Notes: a model not told the origin generated them from the letters alone. Positions 22,763 to 31,933 are shown, counted from the stretch's first letter. The stretch: 42,040 bases of DNA from Alphaproteobacteria bacterium (GCA_019748065.1 JAIEQB010000039.1:1-42040), one strand, 5' to 3'. Numbers and translations are program-made.

Positions 22763-22975
22763 ATGAAAACAAAAGCAATTTCTCAAAAGAAGCTTACAAA
22801 AAAAGAATTTTTTCTTCTTATGATTGCTCCACTCCTTATTGGCGCCTTTATCACTCTTTTTTCAGTGTCCAGCGCACATGCCAGCTGGAAAGATAAGGAA
22901 GAGGTTAACAAATCTCCTTTACTGCAAGGATGGGTTGAATTTCAAGATAAGGCTTCCTTAAAGACTATTCTCTAA
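22763..22975 (+). CDS. small exported or membrane peptide
   Basis: 70-residue protein with a strong ribosome-binding site (AGGGAGGG six bases before ATG). A lysine-rich start is followed by a hydrophobic segment (about 16-38) and a probable signal peptidase site after AHA, leaving a roughly 30-residue charged product with two Trp (SWKDKEE to LKTIL). Alternatively it stays membrane-bound. No family is recognised. It is a single gene between dusB and a long hairpin. Confidence 0.6.
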   Translation: MKTKAISQKKLTKKEFFLLMIAPLLIGAFITLFSVSSAHASWKDKEEVNKSPLLQGWVEFQDKASLKTIL

Positions 22976-22981
22976 TTTTCT

Positions 22982-23045
22982 CATATACTTCGCCTTTCAA
23001 GTTCCAGGTACGTTGCTTTGAAACTTGAAATCATTTGAGTATATG
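22982..23045. repeat. 64-base nested inverted repeat
   Basis: Outer arms CATATACT/AGTATATG enclose inner perfect nine-base arms TTTCAAGTT/AACTTGAAA (22995-23003 and 23022-23030). It lies seven bases after the stop of the small exported gene. No T run follows, so it is not a standard terminator; a REP-like or MITE-like element, or a processed RNA hairpin, fits better. Confidence 0.55.
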
Positions 23046-23085
23046 CCAGCAGTTAAGTAAAAAAATCTGCAAAAATCGGAATGCT

Positions 23086-23147
23086 ACTCCTAAAATTTCT
23101 GAATTTTTAGGAATATAACTCCTAAAATTGTTGCATTTTTAGGAGAG
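23086..23147. promoter_or_regulatory. two tandem palindromes upstream of the ATPase gene
   Basis: Two copies of ACTCCTAAAA...TTTTTAGGA occur exactly 32 bases apart (left arms at 23086 and 23118, right arms at 23104 and 23136), each an imperfect dyad of about 27 bases. The spacing is three helical turns, so a protein dimer could bind both on one DNA face. They lie 30-90 bases before the ATPase start, the right place for an operator. Confidence 0.5.
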
Positions 23148-23177
23148 TATTGTAGACTTTTTTTAAAGGAGTTAGGA

Positions 23178-24365
23178 ATGGCTGGACTCAAAAGATATCT
23201 GGATTTATCACTTCCGCTGGGGCAATCCGCCTTTTTATGGGGGCCTAGAAAAGCAGGGAAATCAACTTATTTAAGGCACCGCTACCCGCAGTCCTCTTAT
23301 TATGATTTGCTGGACTCATCCGTATATTTAAGGCTATTAGAAGCTCCTTATACCTTGCGTCAGGAAGTCTCACTTATTTCTGAGGAGAGGCAACAGTATC
23401 CCATTATTATTGATGAAATTCAAAAGATTCCTCTCCTCCTGGATGAAGTTCATGGAATTATTGAGAGTATGAAGCCCTTATATTTTATTTTATGTGGCTC
23501 GAGTACGCGGAAACTACGGCAAAGCGGAGCAAATTTCTTAGGAGGCAGGGCATGGCGTTATTCTTTTATGCCTTTGGTATTTCCAGAGCTTCCCCATTTT
23601 GATCTGCTTCATATTTTTAAAACGGGTCTTTTACCTTCTCACTTCTTACGTCCCCTAACGGCAACAAAGTCAATAAAGTCTTACATCAGTGATTATTTGA
23701 TTCAAGAAGTTCAATATGAAGGAACTGTCAGAAACCTAAGGGCTTTTCTGAAATTTCTTGATGTCATGGCCTATAGTCAAGGAGAGATCATTAACTTCTC
23801 AAACATTGCTCGCGATTGTGCTGTTGATGCGAAGACCATCAAAGCTTATTTTGAGATTATCCAAGATATGTTGCTTGGAAGCTTTGTGGAGCCTTATGAT
23901 AAAACTCCTGGGCGTGATGTTATCAAGGCGCATCCAAAGTTTTATTTTTTTGATGTGGGGATTGCAAACCAATTGGCCCAACGGAAAATAGAAGAGCTAA
24001 AGGGAAGTGATGCAGGGCGTGCTTTTGAGCATTACTTATTTTATGAACTCAATGCCTATAAGCAATTGAATGATCTTGATTTTAAGATTAATTACTGGCG
24101 GACTCGATCGGGGAGTGAGGTAGATTTTATTATAGGACACGCAACCATAGCTATTGAATCCAAGATGACTCGCCTTGTTCAACAGCGTGATTTACAGGGC
24201 CTTATAGCCTTTCATAAGGAGTGTCCAAAGGCTAAGTTATATGTGGTAAGTCTGGAGCCCAGGGCCCGTCTTATCACCCTTGATACTACAAAAATCCAAG
24301 TTGTTCCGATTAAAGAATTCTTAGAAAATCTCTGGGAGGGAAAGATTATAGAAAAGACTCATTAA
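23178..24365 (+). CDS. AAA ATPase with C-terminal DUF4143 domain
   Basis: 395 residues. N-terminal AAA domain: Walker A WGPRKAGKST near 23-33, Walker B YPIIIDEIQ near 75, and sensor-like LCGSSTRKL. The C-terminal DUF4143 domain resembles restriction-endonuclease-like folds (RAFEHYLFYEL, SGSEVDFIIG with a conserved Glu/Asp, then AIESKM, the usual ExK end). Function is unknown in the family; such genes spread horizontally and are often found near toxin-antitoxin or defence loci. AAGGAG supports the start. Its stop codon interlocks with that of the convergent pmtA-like gene. Confidence 0.9.
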   Translation: MAGLKRYLDLSLPLGQSAFLWGPRKAGKSTYLRHRYPQSSYYDLLDSSVYLRLLEAPYTLRQEVSLISEERQQYPIIIDEIQKIPLLLDEVHGIIESMKPLYFILCGSSTRKLRQSGANFLGGRAWRYSFMPLVFPELPHFDLLHIFKTGLLPSHFLRPLTATKSIKSYISDYLIQEVQYEGTVRNLRAFLKFLDVMAYSQGEIINFSNIARDCAVDAKTIKAYFEIIQDMLLGSFVEPYDKTPGRDVIKAHPKFYFFDVGIANQLAQRKIEELKGSDAGRAFEHYLFYELNAYKQLNDLDFKINYWRTRSGSEVDFIIGHATIAIESKMTRLVQQRDLQGLIAFHKECPKAKLYVVSLEPRARLITLDTTKIQVVPIKEFLENLWEGKIIEKTH

Positions 24366-24976
24366 CCCCTTTTATACTGCCACACAGTAGCAGGCGGAAT
24401 GTTCAGAAAGATAGTCCCTATACGTTCCTTGCTAAGACCGTAGGTTTCAGCCTTAATGGAGGAGCGCGGTGAGTAGGTATATTGGAGATAAGCTCCGTTG
24501 GGGCTCATAATCTCAAAACAGCTTTCTAAAATTTCCCGGCGCACACTTTCTGGCATATTAATCATGGGAAGCCCAGAGACAATACGGTGGACCTTCCCAA
24601 TAATATGCGGTGGAAGAATTTCCCCAAGCTCAGTTGCATTGCCATGGATAACATTAACCTGGGGAAAAGCGGACTTAAGATAAAGAGCCAATGCCTTGTC
24701 TAATTCAATCACATAAATGCGCCCCGGTTCAATGCCGGTTTTAATAAGTGCGCGGGTGAGGGATCCACTTCCTCCGCCCAATTCCACAATTGGGGAATGG
24801 TCATCTACCGCAGCATGGCGAGCCAGAAGGGCACCTAAATGACGAGAACTGGGAGCAACAGCGCCCAGCTGTCGAGGATTTCTGAGAACGCGAGATAGAA
24901 AAAGTTTCGTTCCAAGTAAATTATGTGTTTGAACCTGCATGCCTTTTTCCTCAATATTACTACCAGGAATATTCAT
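24362..24976 (-). CDS. pmtA: phospholipid N-methyltransferase, PmtA-like
   Basis: SAM-dependent methyltransferase of the Rhodobacter/Sinorhizobium PmtA type, which methylates phosphatidylethanolamine toward phosphatidylcholine. 204 residues. The LGAVAPSSRHLG start, SAM motif VELGGGSGSLTRAL, acidic VIELDKAL, and SGLPMINMP followed by the C-terminal GTIFLNIPPATVWQYKR agree with the family. Soluble, membrane-associated enzyme. The upstream ATG is chosen; ATG at residue 13 is an alternative. It lies 41 bases after xerC on the same strand. A related methyltransferase of another substrate cannot be excluded. Confidence 0.75.
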   Translation of the reverse strand: MNIPGSNIEEKGMQVQTHNLLGTKLFLSRVLRNPRQLGAVAPSSRHLGALLARHAAVDDHSPIVELGGGSGSLTRALIKTGIEPGRIYVIELDKALALYLKSAFPQVNVIHGNATELGEILPPHIIGKVHRIVSGLPMINMPESVRREILESCFEIMSPNGAYLQYTYSPRSSIKAETYGLSKERIGTIFLNIPPATVWQYKRG

Positions 24977-25017
24977 GCTCTTTCTTCATTCAAATGTCAA
25001 GCGAGTGACGCATTGCC

Positions 25018-25971
25018 TTATAATCTCTTCTTTGAACGTGGATGGGCCTTTTGATAGGCCTCAAAAACCTTGTCTTGAGTGAGATCTGTATAGATTTGCG
25101 TTGAACTTAAGGACGCGTGGCCCAACAGATCCTGAATATGGCGCAAATCGCCTCCGCCTTCGAGAAGGTGAGTTGCAAAGCTGTGTCTTAAGGCATGGGG
25201 CGTTGCCGTTTCCGGCAAGCCCAGTTCAAAGCGTAGATCTCTGAGGGCCTTTTCAGCCACACTTGCGTTGAGACGATCCCCCCGGCTTCCCCGAAAAAGG
25301 GGGGCTTCTCCCGTGAAAGGATAGGGAGAGGCTTTCAAATATTTCTCTACTTTGTGGGCAACGTTTTCCAGAAGCGGCACATGACGCTCCTTGCCGCCCT
25401 TCCCTTTGATGAGGAGGAATGAAGGTTTCCAATCGGCTCCATTTAAATTCAAGGCTTCTGAAATACGAAGACCACATCCATAAAGCAGTATGAAAAGAGC
25501 TTGATTGCGCAGCTCGACCCACGTATCCGAGGGCCTCTCCACAAGATTAAGGGATTGAATTTTCGAAAGGGGTCGGGGAAGCCGCTTGTCAAGGCGGGGG
25601 GCCGAGATAGCCTCAAAGGCAGAGGAGACGGGTAGCTCCTGCTGGCGCAAATATTTAACAAAGCCTTTCAAGCTGGAGAGAAGGCGGGCATTGGAGCGTT
25701 TGCTAGCCTCTTTTTTCATGCGGTGGGCGAGAAAGGACCGTAAATCCATGGGTTTTATGGTTTCAAAGTCTTTAAGACGAAAAAGGCTTCCGCAATGATT
25801 TTTAAGGAAAGTAAAAAAAAGTTTTAAGTCAGAAAATGAGGCATGTACCGTGTGCCAGGAAGCTCTTCGCTCATATACCTGTTTCTGATAAAAACCTTCG
25901 AGCCATTGGCCGAGCTCTGGAGAGACAAGCTGCCGCGTTTCTTCAAGGCGACGTTTTGACCGCTCTTCCAT
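25018..25971 (-). CDS. xerC: tyrosine site-specific recombinase XerC
   Basis: Resolves chromosome dimers at dif with XerD. 317 residues: N-terminal SAM-like core-binding domain (about 15-110), then the catalytic domain with Arg in GCGLRISEAL, Lys in GKGGKERHVPL, HALRHSFATHLL, the second His in LLGHASLSSTQIYT and the nucleophile Tyr in that same motif. The short insert-free architecture and the neighbourhood (tal, priA) indicate chromosomal Xer rather than a phage integrase; XerC versus XerD is inferred from context. It begins three bases after the tal stop. Confidence 0.88.
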   Translation of the reverse strand: MEERSKRRLEETRQLVSPELGQWLEGFYQKQVYERRASWHTVHASFSDLKLFFTFLKNHCGSLFRLKDFETIKPMDLRSFLAHRMKKEASKRSNARLLSSLKGFVKYLRQQELPVSSAFEAISAPRLDKRLPRPLSKIQSLNLVERPSDTWVELRNQALFILLYGCGLRISEALNLNGADWKPSFLLIKGKGGKERHVPLLENVAHKVEKYLKASPYPFTGEAPLFRGSRGDRLNASVAEKALRDLRFELGLPETATPHALRHSFATHLLEGGGDLRHIQDLLGHASLSSTQIYTDLTQDKVFEAYQKAHPRSKKRL

Positions 25972-25974
25972 ATC

Positions 25975-26637
25975 TTAGGCCGGAAGGATGGATTGACCGG
26001 TCTTTTTCCAGTCCGCTAAAAAGTCAGCCAATCCTTTATCCGTGAGGGGATGGTGATAGAGCTGGTGCAAAATTTTTGGCGGCATTGTTGCAACGTGAAC
26101 GCCCATGCGAGCTACTTCCACTACATGGAGGGCACTGCGGATAGACGCAGCCAACACTTGGGTTTTGAGATGGGGGTACTGGCTATAAATTTCCATGATT
26201 TGATGGATCAAATCCGATCCAGTCTCGCCAATATCATCGAGGCGGCCGATAAAAGGAGAAATATAGGTAGCGCCAGCTTTGGCAGCCAATAGGGCTTGCC
26301 CTGCCGAAAAGCAGAGAGTTACATTGACCGGTGTGCCCTCATCGGTGAGGTGGAGACAGGCCTTTAAACCATTAGGGGTGAGGGGCACTTTTACAACAAT
26401 GTTTGAAGCAAGTTTTGCAAAAAAGCGTCCTTCTTTGAGGATGCCTTCCAGATCCGTTGCCGTAACTTCTGCACTGACAGGACCTGTGACAAGCCCGCAA
26501 ATTTCCTTAAGAACTTCTTGAATGGGGCGCTTTGATCTGGCTATCAAAGAAGGGTTGGTCGTGACCCCATCTACAAAACCAGTTTTAACAAGGGTACGAA
26601 TTTCTGTCACATCGGCAGTATCAACAAAAAACTTCAT
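25975..26637 (-). CDS. tal: transaldolase / fructose-6-phosphate aldolase family
   Basis: Class I aldolase of the small TalC/FSA group, 220 residues. The Schiff-base Lys lies in [12 protein letters not shown]; the N-terminus [13 protein letters not shown] and [11 protein letters not shown] are family signatures. It serves the non-oxidative pentose phosphate branch or fructose-6-phosphate cleavage; sequence alone does not separate these. AGAGGATC precedes ATG 26637. Divergent from priA with only 38 bases between start codons, so the two promoters must overlap. First gene of tal-xerC-pmtA. Confidence 0.92.
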   Translation of the reverse strand: MKFFVDTADVTEIRTLVKTGFVDGVTTNPSLIARSKRPIQEVLKEICGLVTGPVSAEVTATDLEGILKEGRFFAKLASNIVVKVPLTPNGLKACLHLTDEGTPVNVTLCFSAGQALLAAKAGATYISPFIGRLDDIGETGSDLIHQIMEIYSQYPHLKTQVLAASIRSALHVVEVARMGVHVATMPPKILHQLYHHPLTDKGLADFLADWKKTGQSILPA

Positions 26638-26675
26638 GGGGTATGATCCTCTATAAATGTAAGAATGTGAGTATT

Positions 26676-28673
26676 ATGAGTTCGAATCAATCTGCTGTAA
26701 AGGTACCTGCACAGGTTTCTGTTCTCTTGCCCCTTCCCTTGAAGGAAACCTTTGATTATACGTGTGATTTCGCACCTGTTGGGACACTTGTCAAGGTACC
26801 CTTTGGTGCGCGAAAATCTTATGGGATTGTTTGGAAAGGGAAGGGAACCTATCCCTCCAAAAAATGTAAGCCAGTCTTTGAGGTTTTCGAAAATGTGTGC
26901 CTTCCGGAGGTATCCCTCAAATTCATCGAATGGGTCAGTGAATATACCATGACTTCCCCAGGGCAGATTTTAAAGATGGTTTTGCCCTTACCTGAAGCCT
27001 TTGACATGAAGCGTAAAAGCACTTTGAAGCTACTGAATTTCACCCCCATCGGTACGCCTCAAAAACCCCAACTGTCCATGGATCAATGGGCGGCTGCTGA
27101 AGATATAAAACGGAGTCTTGAAAGTGGAGGGTTTCAAACTTTTCTTCTCGAAGGAGTTACCGGGTCGGGTAAGACAGAAGTTTACTTTGATGCCATAGAA
27201 AATGTCCTTGCGAGCAAGGGGCAAGCTCTTGTGTTGTTGCCAGAAATTGCTCTCACGGCTCAGTGGTTGCAGCGGTTTGAGGCGCGCTTTGGCTTTCGTC
27301 CAGCTCTGTGGCATTCGGAAACTAAAAAGAGTGAGAAAAAGCAAACCCTAAAGGCCCTCATGGAAGGCCAGGTTCCTGTAGTGGTGGGGGCACGTTCATC
27401 CCTTTTCCTGCCCTTTTCGGATTTGAAGCTCGTTATCGTGGATGAAGAACATGATGGATCCTACAAGCAAGAGGAAGGTGTAATCTATAATGCGCGGGAT
27501 ATGGCCATTGTGCGGGCGCGCTTGAGTGGTGCTACTTGTGTTTTGGCGTCCGCAACGCCTTCCCTTGAAACGGAACTGAATGCCCGCGTCGGTAAATATC
27601 GCGAGCTTCACTTAATGGATCGTTATGGCGGTGCCCATATGCCTGATGTGCACTTGATTGATCTTCGCAAGGAGAAGGTCGCCAAACAGACCTGGCTTTC
27701 AGAGCCCCTGCGGGAAGCTATGAAAACAACGTTAAATCGTGGAGAGCAAGTCATGCTCTTTTTAAACCGTCGTGGTTATGCGCCTCTTGTGGTATGTCAG
27801 GGGTGTGGTGAGCGGGTCATGTGTCCTCACTGTAGCCTTCCTCTTGTGTATCATAAGTTTCATGCACAGCTTTTGTGTCATCATTGCGGTGCCAAGGGAC
27901 GTCTTCCCGACTCTTGTCCTAAGTGTCAGGAAAGAGATACCTACAGCCCCTATGGGCCAGGCGTAGAGCGTATTTATGAGGAGGTCCAGGCCTTCCTTCC
28001 TGAGGCTCGTTGCGCACTGCTCAGCAGTGATCATATGACTAATTCCAAAACGGTTTTTGAGCAAATTAAGGCGATCCAAGACCATGAGGTGGATATCCTG
28101 ATTGGCACCCAAATCATGGCCAAGGGACACCATTTCCCGCTTCTTACCCTGGTTGGAATTGTGGATGGGGATGCAACCCTTTCGGGGAGTGATTTGCGGG
28201 CGTCGGAAAAGGCTTTTCAATTGCTTCATCAAGTTTCAGGGCGATCAGGGCGGGAAAAGCACAAAGGACAAGTTCTTCTTCAAACCCATATGCCGGAGCA
28301 TCCGGTGATGAAGGCTCTTGTAGATCAGGATCGGGGAGAGTTTTTTGCCCTGGAGTCGGACCAACGCTTGATCCATGGTTTTCCGCCCTATGGGCGGTTG
28401 GCAGCTCTTATTATTTCAGGAATGAGAAAAGATGAGGTTGAAAAATTTGCTCGTCATTTAGCACGGACGTTTCCTTTGACTCAAAAGGCTGATCTCCTGG
28501 GCCCAACGCCCGCTCCAATCCCGCTTTTGCGGGGCCAATACCGGTGGCGGCTTCTATTGCGTACATCCAAAGAAGTAGCGCCGCAGCCGTTGTTGAAAAA
28601 ATGGCTCGCCCAAACTTCCGTGCCACATTTTTTGAAGCTGCAGATCGATATTGATCCTTACAATTTTTATTGA
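26676..28673 (+). CDS. priA: primosomal replication restart helicase PriA
   Basis: Superfamily 2 helicase restarting collapsed forks. 665 residues from ATG 26676; a longer frame from 26643 adds 11 residues that overlap the tal control region and look unconserved. It has an N-terminal 3'-DNA-binding domain (VSVLLPLPLKETFDY), Walker A GVTGSGKTEVYF, VIVDEEHDGSYKQEE, and zinc-binding Cys pairs (CQGCG, CPHC, CHHCG, CPKC) within the helicase core. All parts are intact. In many Alphaproteobacteria priA precedes atpH, as here, except that two secreted-protein cassettes have come between. Confidence 0.95.
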   Translation: MSSNQSAVKVPAQVSVLLPLPLKETFDYTCDFAPVGTLVKVPFGARKSYGIVWKGKGTYPSKKCKPVFEVFENVCLPEVSLKFIEWVSEYTMTSPGQILKMVLPLPEAFDMKRKSTLKLLNFTPIGTPQKPQLSMDQWAAAEDIKRSLESGGFQTFLLEGVTGSGKTEVYFDAIENVLASKGQALVLLPEIALTAQWLQRFEARFGFRPALWHSETKKSEKKQTLKALMEGQVPVVVGARSSLFLPFSDLKLVIVDEEHDGSYKQEEGVIYNARDMAIVRARLSGATCVLASATPSLETELNARVGKYRELHLMDRYGGAHMPDVHLIDLRKEKVAKQTWLSEPLREAMKTTLNRGEQVMLFLNRRGYAPLVVCQGCGERVMCPHCSLPLVYHKFHAQLLCHHCGAKGRLPDSCPKCQERDTYSPYGPGVERIYEEVQAFLPEARCALLSSDHMTNSKTVFEQIKAIQDHEVDILIGTQIMAKGHHFPLLTLVGIVDGDATLSGSDLRASEKAFQLLHQVSGRSGREKHKGQVLLQTHMPEHPVMKALVDQDRGEFFALESDQRLIHGFPPYGRLAALIISGMRKDEVEKFARHLARTFPLTQKADLLGPTPAPIPLLRGQYRWRLLLRTSKEVAPQPLLKKWLAQTSVPHFLKLQIDIDPYNFY

Positions 28674-28795
28674 GAATCGCTCTAATAATTATAAAGATCT
28701 AAAAATTGAACTTTATTTCAATTTTTGTCTGGAGTATGAATATATCAGTTCGTTTTTTTCGAGCGATTATAAAAACAACAGAGAGGAAAAAGAAA

Positions 28796-29086
28796 ATGAA
28801 TAAATCTATGAAATTCGTGGCCGTTGCGGCCTTAGGGCTAGGTGTTTTTCAAAACTTTGGAGTAGAAGCTGTTAAAATAATAAGTTCCGATTGTTCGACT
28901 GAAGAACCATGTGCTAATAAGGCAGATAACGATAAGACATATATATTAGATAATGCTTCCAGGCAGCGTATAATGGACGCTTGGAATAAGGATACGGACT
29001 TTAGAGTATCAGGTTCAAAAATAGAGGGGACAGTAAAAATCAATGGGGAGGATGTTAAGCTTTCATTTGATGAACAAAAAAAGTAA
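28796..29086 (+). CDS. small secreted protein, duplicated cassette copy 1
   Basis: 96 residues from ATG 28796 (GAGAGGAAAA upstream); the frame runs back to 28706 but without support. Signal peptide MNKSMKFVAVAALGLGVFQNFGVEA. The mature part has two Cys, KTYIL, and SGSKIEGTVKINGEDVKLSFDE, probably a small beta-rich domain. It is clearly paralogous to the next gene, including leader and terminator. No known family. The tandem pair separates priA from atpH, which are normally adjacent, so it is likely a late insertion or lineage-specific gene. Confidence 0.75.
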   Translation: MNKSMKFVAVAALGLGVFQNFGVEAVKIISSDCSTEEPCANKADNDKTYILDNASRQRIMDAWNKDTDFRVSGSKIEGTVKINGEDVKLSFDEQKK

Positions 29087-29104
29087 TCTTCCTACCTAAA
29101 ATTT

Positions 29105-29148
29105 GAGTCCTGAAGCATTTCTTCTGAAGGAAAATTCAGGACTCTTTT
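29105..29148 (+). terminator. terminator after cassette copy 1
   Basis: A ten-base stem GAGTCCTGAA/TTCAGGACTC with a 20-base loop is followed by TTTT, 18 bases after the stop codon. The same stem recurs after copy 2. Confidence 0.7.
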
Positions 29149-29324
29149 CAGAGTCGATCTCTAGGTCCTGAATAGTTGTAAAGGTTTTCTAAGAACATCT
29201 TAATGTTTTCAAAAAAAGGTGCTGTTGATGCAAATTAAAGCTTTATTTCAATGCACTTCTAAGATAGATTACCCCAGTTCGTGTTTTCGAGCTATTAATA
29301 AACAACAGAAAGGATAATTAGAGA

Positions 29325-29648
29325 ATGAGTAAATCTATGAAACTCGTGGCCATTGCAGCGTTAGGATTAGGTGTTCAAAACTTTGGAGTAGAAGCTGATA
29401 AAATGGTAAGTTTTGAATGTTCGAAAGGGGTATGTGTTGTTAAAGGAAGTGGAGATAAAACATATATTCTAAGTGATGATTCTCTCAAGGCTATACACGA
29501 AGCTTTGAAGAATAAAGATTTTAAGATATCAGATTCAAAATTATCGGGAACAGTAAAAATTAATGGGAAAAGCGTTGACCTTTCATTTGAGCAACAAAAA
29601 GCTCCTGAAAAAAAAGCTGATCCTACACCAGCCCAACCAAAAAAATAA
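29325..29648 (+). CDS. small secreted protein, duplicated cassette copy 2
   Basis: 107 residues, paralogue of the gene 240 bases upstream. Signal peptide MSKSMKLVAIAALGLGVQNFGVEA; mature KTYILSDDSLKAI and SDSKLSGTVKINGKSVDLSF align with copy 1, with two Cys. It differs by a proline/lysine-rich tail (APEKKADPTPAQPKK). The leader preceding it (AGTTCG, TTTTCGAGC, then AACAACAGAAAGGA) is nearly the same as that of copy 1. Probably periplasmic or exported; function unknown. Confidence 0.75.
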   Translation: MSKSMKLVAIAALGLGVQNFGVEADKMVSFECSKGVCVVKGSGDKTYILSDDSLKAIHEALKNKDFKISDSKLSGTVKINGKSVDLSFEQQKAPEKKADPTPAQPKK

Positions 29649-29667
29649 CCTTTTTACCTAAAAATTT

Positions 29668-29712
29668 GAGTCCTGAAGTATTCTTTTTTGAAGAACACGT
29701 TCAGGACTATTT
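29668..29712 (+). terminator. terminator after cassette copy 2
   Basis: A nine-base stem AGTCCTGAA/TTCAGGACT (29668-29676 and 29699-29707) with a long loop is followed by ATTTTT, 20 bases after the stop. It shares its stem with the terminator of copy 1, so the duplication covered the whole transcription unit. Confidence 0.7.
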
Positions 29713-29845
29713 TTAAAGTTATTAACTGATTATGTAAAACTTTAAGAGCATTTCTGTACTCTCCTTTCACTAACTCCATGTTGTCAGCCTGCGTTTCATG
29801 TGATAAACCAATAAGCATGCAGGAAAAAAACACGGGGCTTGGTTT

Positions 29846-30400
29846 GTGGCAAATTTAGAGATCAAAGGCTACGAAGTTGCAAAGCGCTATGGAGGCGTCC
29901 TCTTTGATTTGGCTCAAGAAAATAAAAAAATAAAAGATATTTTAAAGGAAACGGCTCTTCTGCAACAGTGTGTAGAAAAAGAACCCCGTTCTTGGGCGCG
30001 TGTTGCAAGTCCCGTCCTTCCTCCCCAAACTCAACAAAAGATTATCGAAAAATTAACCAAATCCTTGAATTTAAGCTCCATGATGACTCATTTCTTGTTA
30101 GTTTTGTGCCAAAATCGACGTCTTCAGAATTTAAAGCTTATTTTGGATGACTTTGTGATCCGTTCTCAAGTGGCAGAAGGCCTTGTAAAGGGCATTGTTG
30201 AAACGCCTCTTGCCTTGACAAAAGCACAGCAACAAAATCTTGAAAAAAACTTGGAGAAACATTTAGGAAAAAAGATTTCTCTCACGCAAGTAATCAAGGA
30301 AGATCTTATAGCAGGCGTTGTCTTGCATTTGGGATCTTTGATGATTGATGCCTCAATAGGTATGCGCTTAAACAAATTACGACATGAAATGAAAGGGTAA
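29846..30400 (+). CDS. atpH: ATP synthase F1 delta subunit
   Basis: Connects F1 to the Fo stator. 184 residues starting at GTG 29846 (MANLEIKGYEVAKRYGGVLFDLA). Typical elements are the N-terminal helical bundle and the C-terminal VKGIVETPLALTKAQQ and VIKEDLIAGVVLHLGSLMIDAS. First gene of atpHAGDC; the Fo genes are elsewhere, as usual for Alphaproteobacteria. The preceding gap (29713-29845) should hold the operon promoter, which I cannot pinpoint. Confidence 0.95.
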   Translation: MANLEIKGYEVAKRYGGVLFDLAQENKKIKDILKETALLQQCVEKEPRSWARVASPVLPPQTQQKIIEKLTKSLNLSSMMTHFLLVLCQNRRLQNLKLILDDFVIRSQVAEGLVKGIVETPLALTKAQQQNLEKNLEKHLGKKISLTQVIKEDLIAGVVLHLGSLMIDASIGMRLNKLRHEMKG

Positions 30401-30403
30401 AAG

Positions 30404-31933
30404 ATGGAATTACGAGCAGCTGAGATTTCATCCATCTTAAAACAAGAAATTGCGAACTTTGATGAAAGTGCGGAAATTGCTGAAGTCGGACAAGTCATTT
30501 CCGTAGGCGATGGTATTGCGCGGGCTTGGGGTCTTGATAAGGTTCAAGCGGGTGAGATGGTCGAATTTTCCTGTGGTATTCAGGGAATGGCCCTGAATCT
30601 TGAAGAGGACGATGTGGGAATCGTCATTTTTGGCGATGATCGGGAAATTCGTGAAGGGGATACGGTAAAACGTACGGGGCGCATCGTGGAAGTTCCTATG
30701 GGGCGCGGTCTTTTAGGGCGGGTTGTGGACGCCCTCGGCAATCCCATTGATGGCAAAGGTCCCCTTAAAAATGTTAAAATGTCTCGAGTAGAAATCAAAG
30801 CGCCAGGAATTATTTCCCGTCGTTCGGTTTATGAGCCCATGCAAACTGGCCTTAAAGCCATCGATTCCTTAGTTCCTATTGGACGCGGCCAGCGAGAATT
30901 AATTATTGGGGACCGACAAACAGGAAAAACGTCTGTGGCAATCGATGCCATTTTAAATCAGCGGGCCGCTAATGAAGGAGATGATGAGTTTAAAAAACTC
31001 TATTGCGTCTATGTGGCCATTGGTCAAAAGCGCTCAACGGTAGCGCAAATCGTTAAGGTTTTAGAAGAACGGGGAGCCATGGAGTATTCCATTGTAGTTG
31101 CGGCTACGGCTTCCGACCCTGCGCCGATGCAATTCCTCTCCCCCTATACGGGATGTACCATGGGAGAATATTTCCGGGATAATGCAAGTCATGCCTTGAT
31201 AGTATACGATGACTTATCAAAGCAAGCCGTGGCCTATCGCCAGATGTCTCTTTTGCTGCGCCGTCCTCCGGGTCGTGAAGCCTATCCTGGCGATGTTTTC
31301 TATCTTCACTCCCGCCTTCTTGAGCGGGCTGCGAAGCTCAATGATGAACAAGGGGGCGGCTCCTTAACGGCCTTACCCATCGTGGAAACTCAAGCTGGGG
31401 ACGTGTCTGCGTATATTCCCACCAACGTGATTTCCATCACCGACGGGCAAATCTTTCTTGAAACTGATCTTTTTTATAAGGGAATTCGCCCTGCGATTAA
31501 CGTGGGCCTTTCCGTCAGCCGGGTAGGCTCTGCGGCTCAAATTAAAGCCATGAAGCAAGTGGCAGGCTCCATCAAGCTTGAATTGGCTCAATACCGAGAG
31601 ATGGCCTCCTTTGCTCAGTTTGCCTCCGACTTGGATGCGTCTACTCAAAAGCTTTTAAATCGTGGTAGTCGGTTGACGGAGTTGCTTAAGCAACCGCAAT
31701 ACTCTCCTATGGCAGTGGAAGATCAGGTGATCTCCATTTTTGCAGGAGTTAAGGGGTATTTGGATGGACTTCCGGTGCACGACGTGAACCGTTTTGAACA
31801 AGCCGCTCTCAGTTCCCTGCATCATGAACATCCTGAAATTGTGGAATCTATACGAGCAGAAAAAGCTATTTCAGAAAAAACAGGCGAAAAGCTCCATGAC
31901 TTCTTTAAGAACTTTGTAAAAAAATTCACCTAA
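30404..31933 (+). CDS. atpA: ATP synthase F1 alpha subunit
   Basis: Non-catalytic nucleotide-binding subunit. 509 residues, normal length. P-loop [14 protein letters not shown] near 170; signature [30 protein letters not shown]. Three bases separate it from atpH. Its TAA overlaps the ATG of atpG by one base. Confidence 0.98.
   Translation: MELRAAEISSILKQEIANFDESAEIAEVGQVISVGDGIARAWGLDKVQAGEMVEFSCGIQGMALNLEEDDVGIVIFGDDREIREGDTVKRTGRIVEVPMGRGLLGRVVDALGNPIDGKGPLKNVKMSRVEIKAPGIISRRSVYEPMQTGLKAIDSLVPIGRGQRELIIGDRQTGKTSVAIDAILNQRAANEGDDEFKKLYCVYVAIGQKRSTVAQIVKVLEERGAMEYSIVVAATASDPAPMQFLSPYTGCTMGEYFRDNASHALIVYDDLSKQAVAYRQMSLLLRRPPGREAYPGDVFYLHSRLLERAAKLNDEQGGGSLTALPIVETQAGDVSAYIPTNVISITDGQIFLETDLFYKGIRPAINVGLSVSRVGSAAQIKAMKQVAGSIKLELAQYREMASFAQFASDLDASTQKLLNRGSRLTELLKQPQYSPMAVEDQVISIFAGVKGYLDGLPVHDVNRFEQAALSSLHHEHPEIVESIRAEKAISEKTGEKLHDFFKNFVKKFT

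Noticed and set aside
27396-28626. Several minus-strand frames inside priA
   Set aside because: They are shadows of a complete, conserved helicase gene with no independent start signals.
28706-28795. Longer N-terminus for secreted protein copy 1
   Set aside because: The extra 30 residues lie over the leader shared with copy 2, and the signal peptide with its ribosome-binding site starts at 28796.
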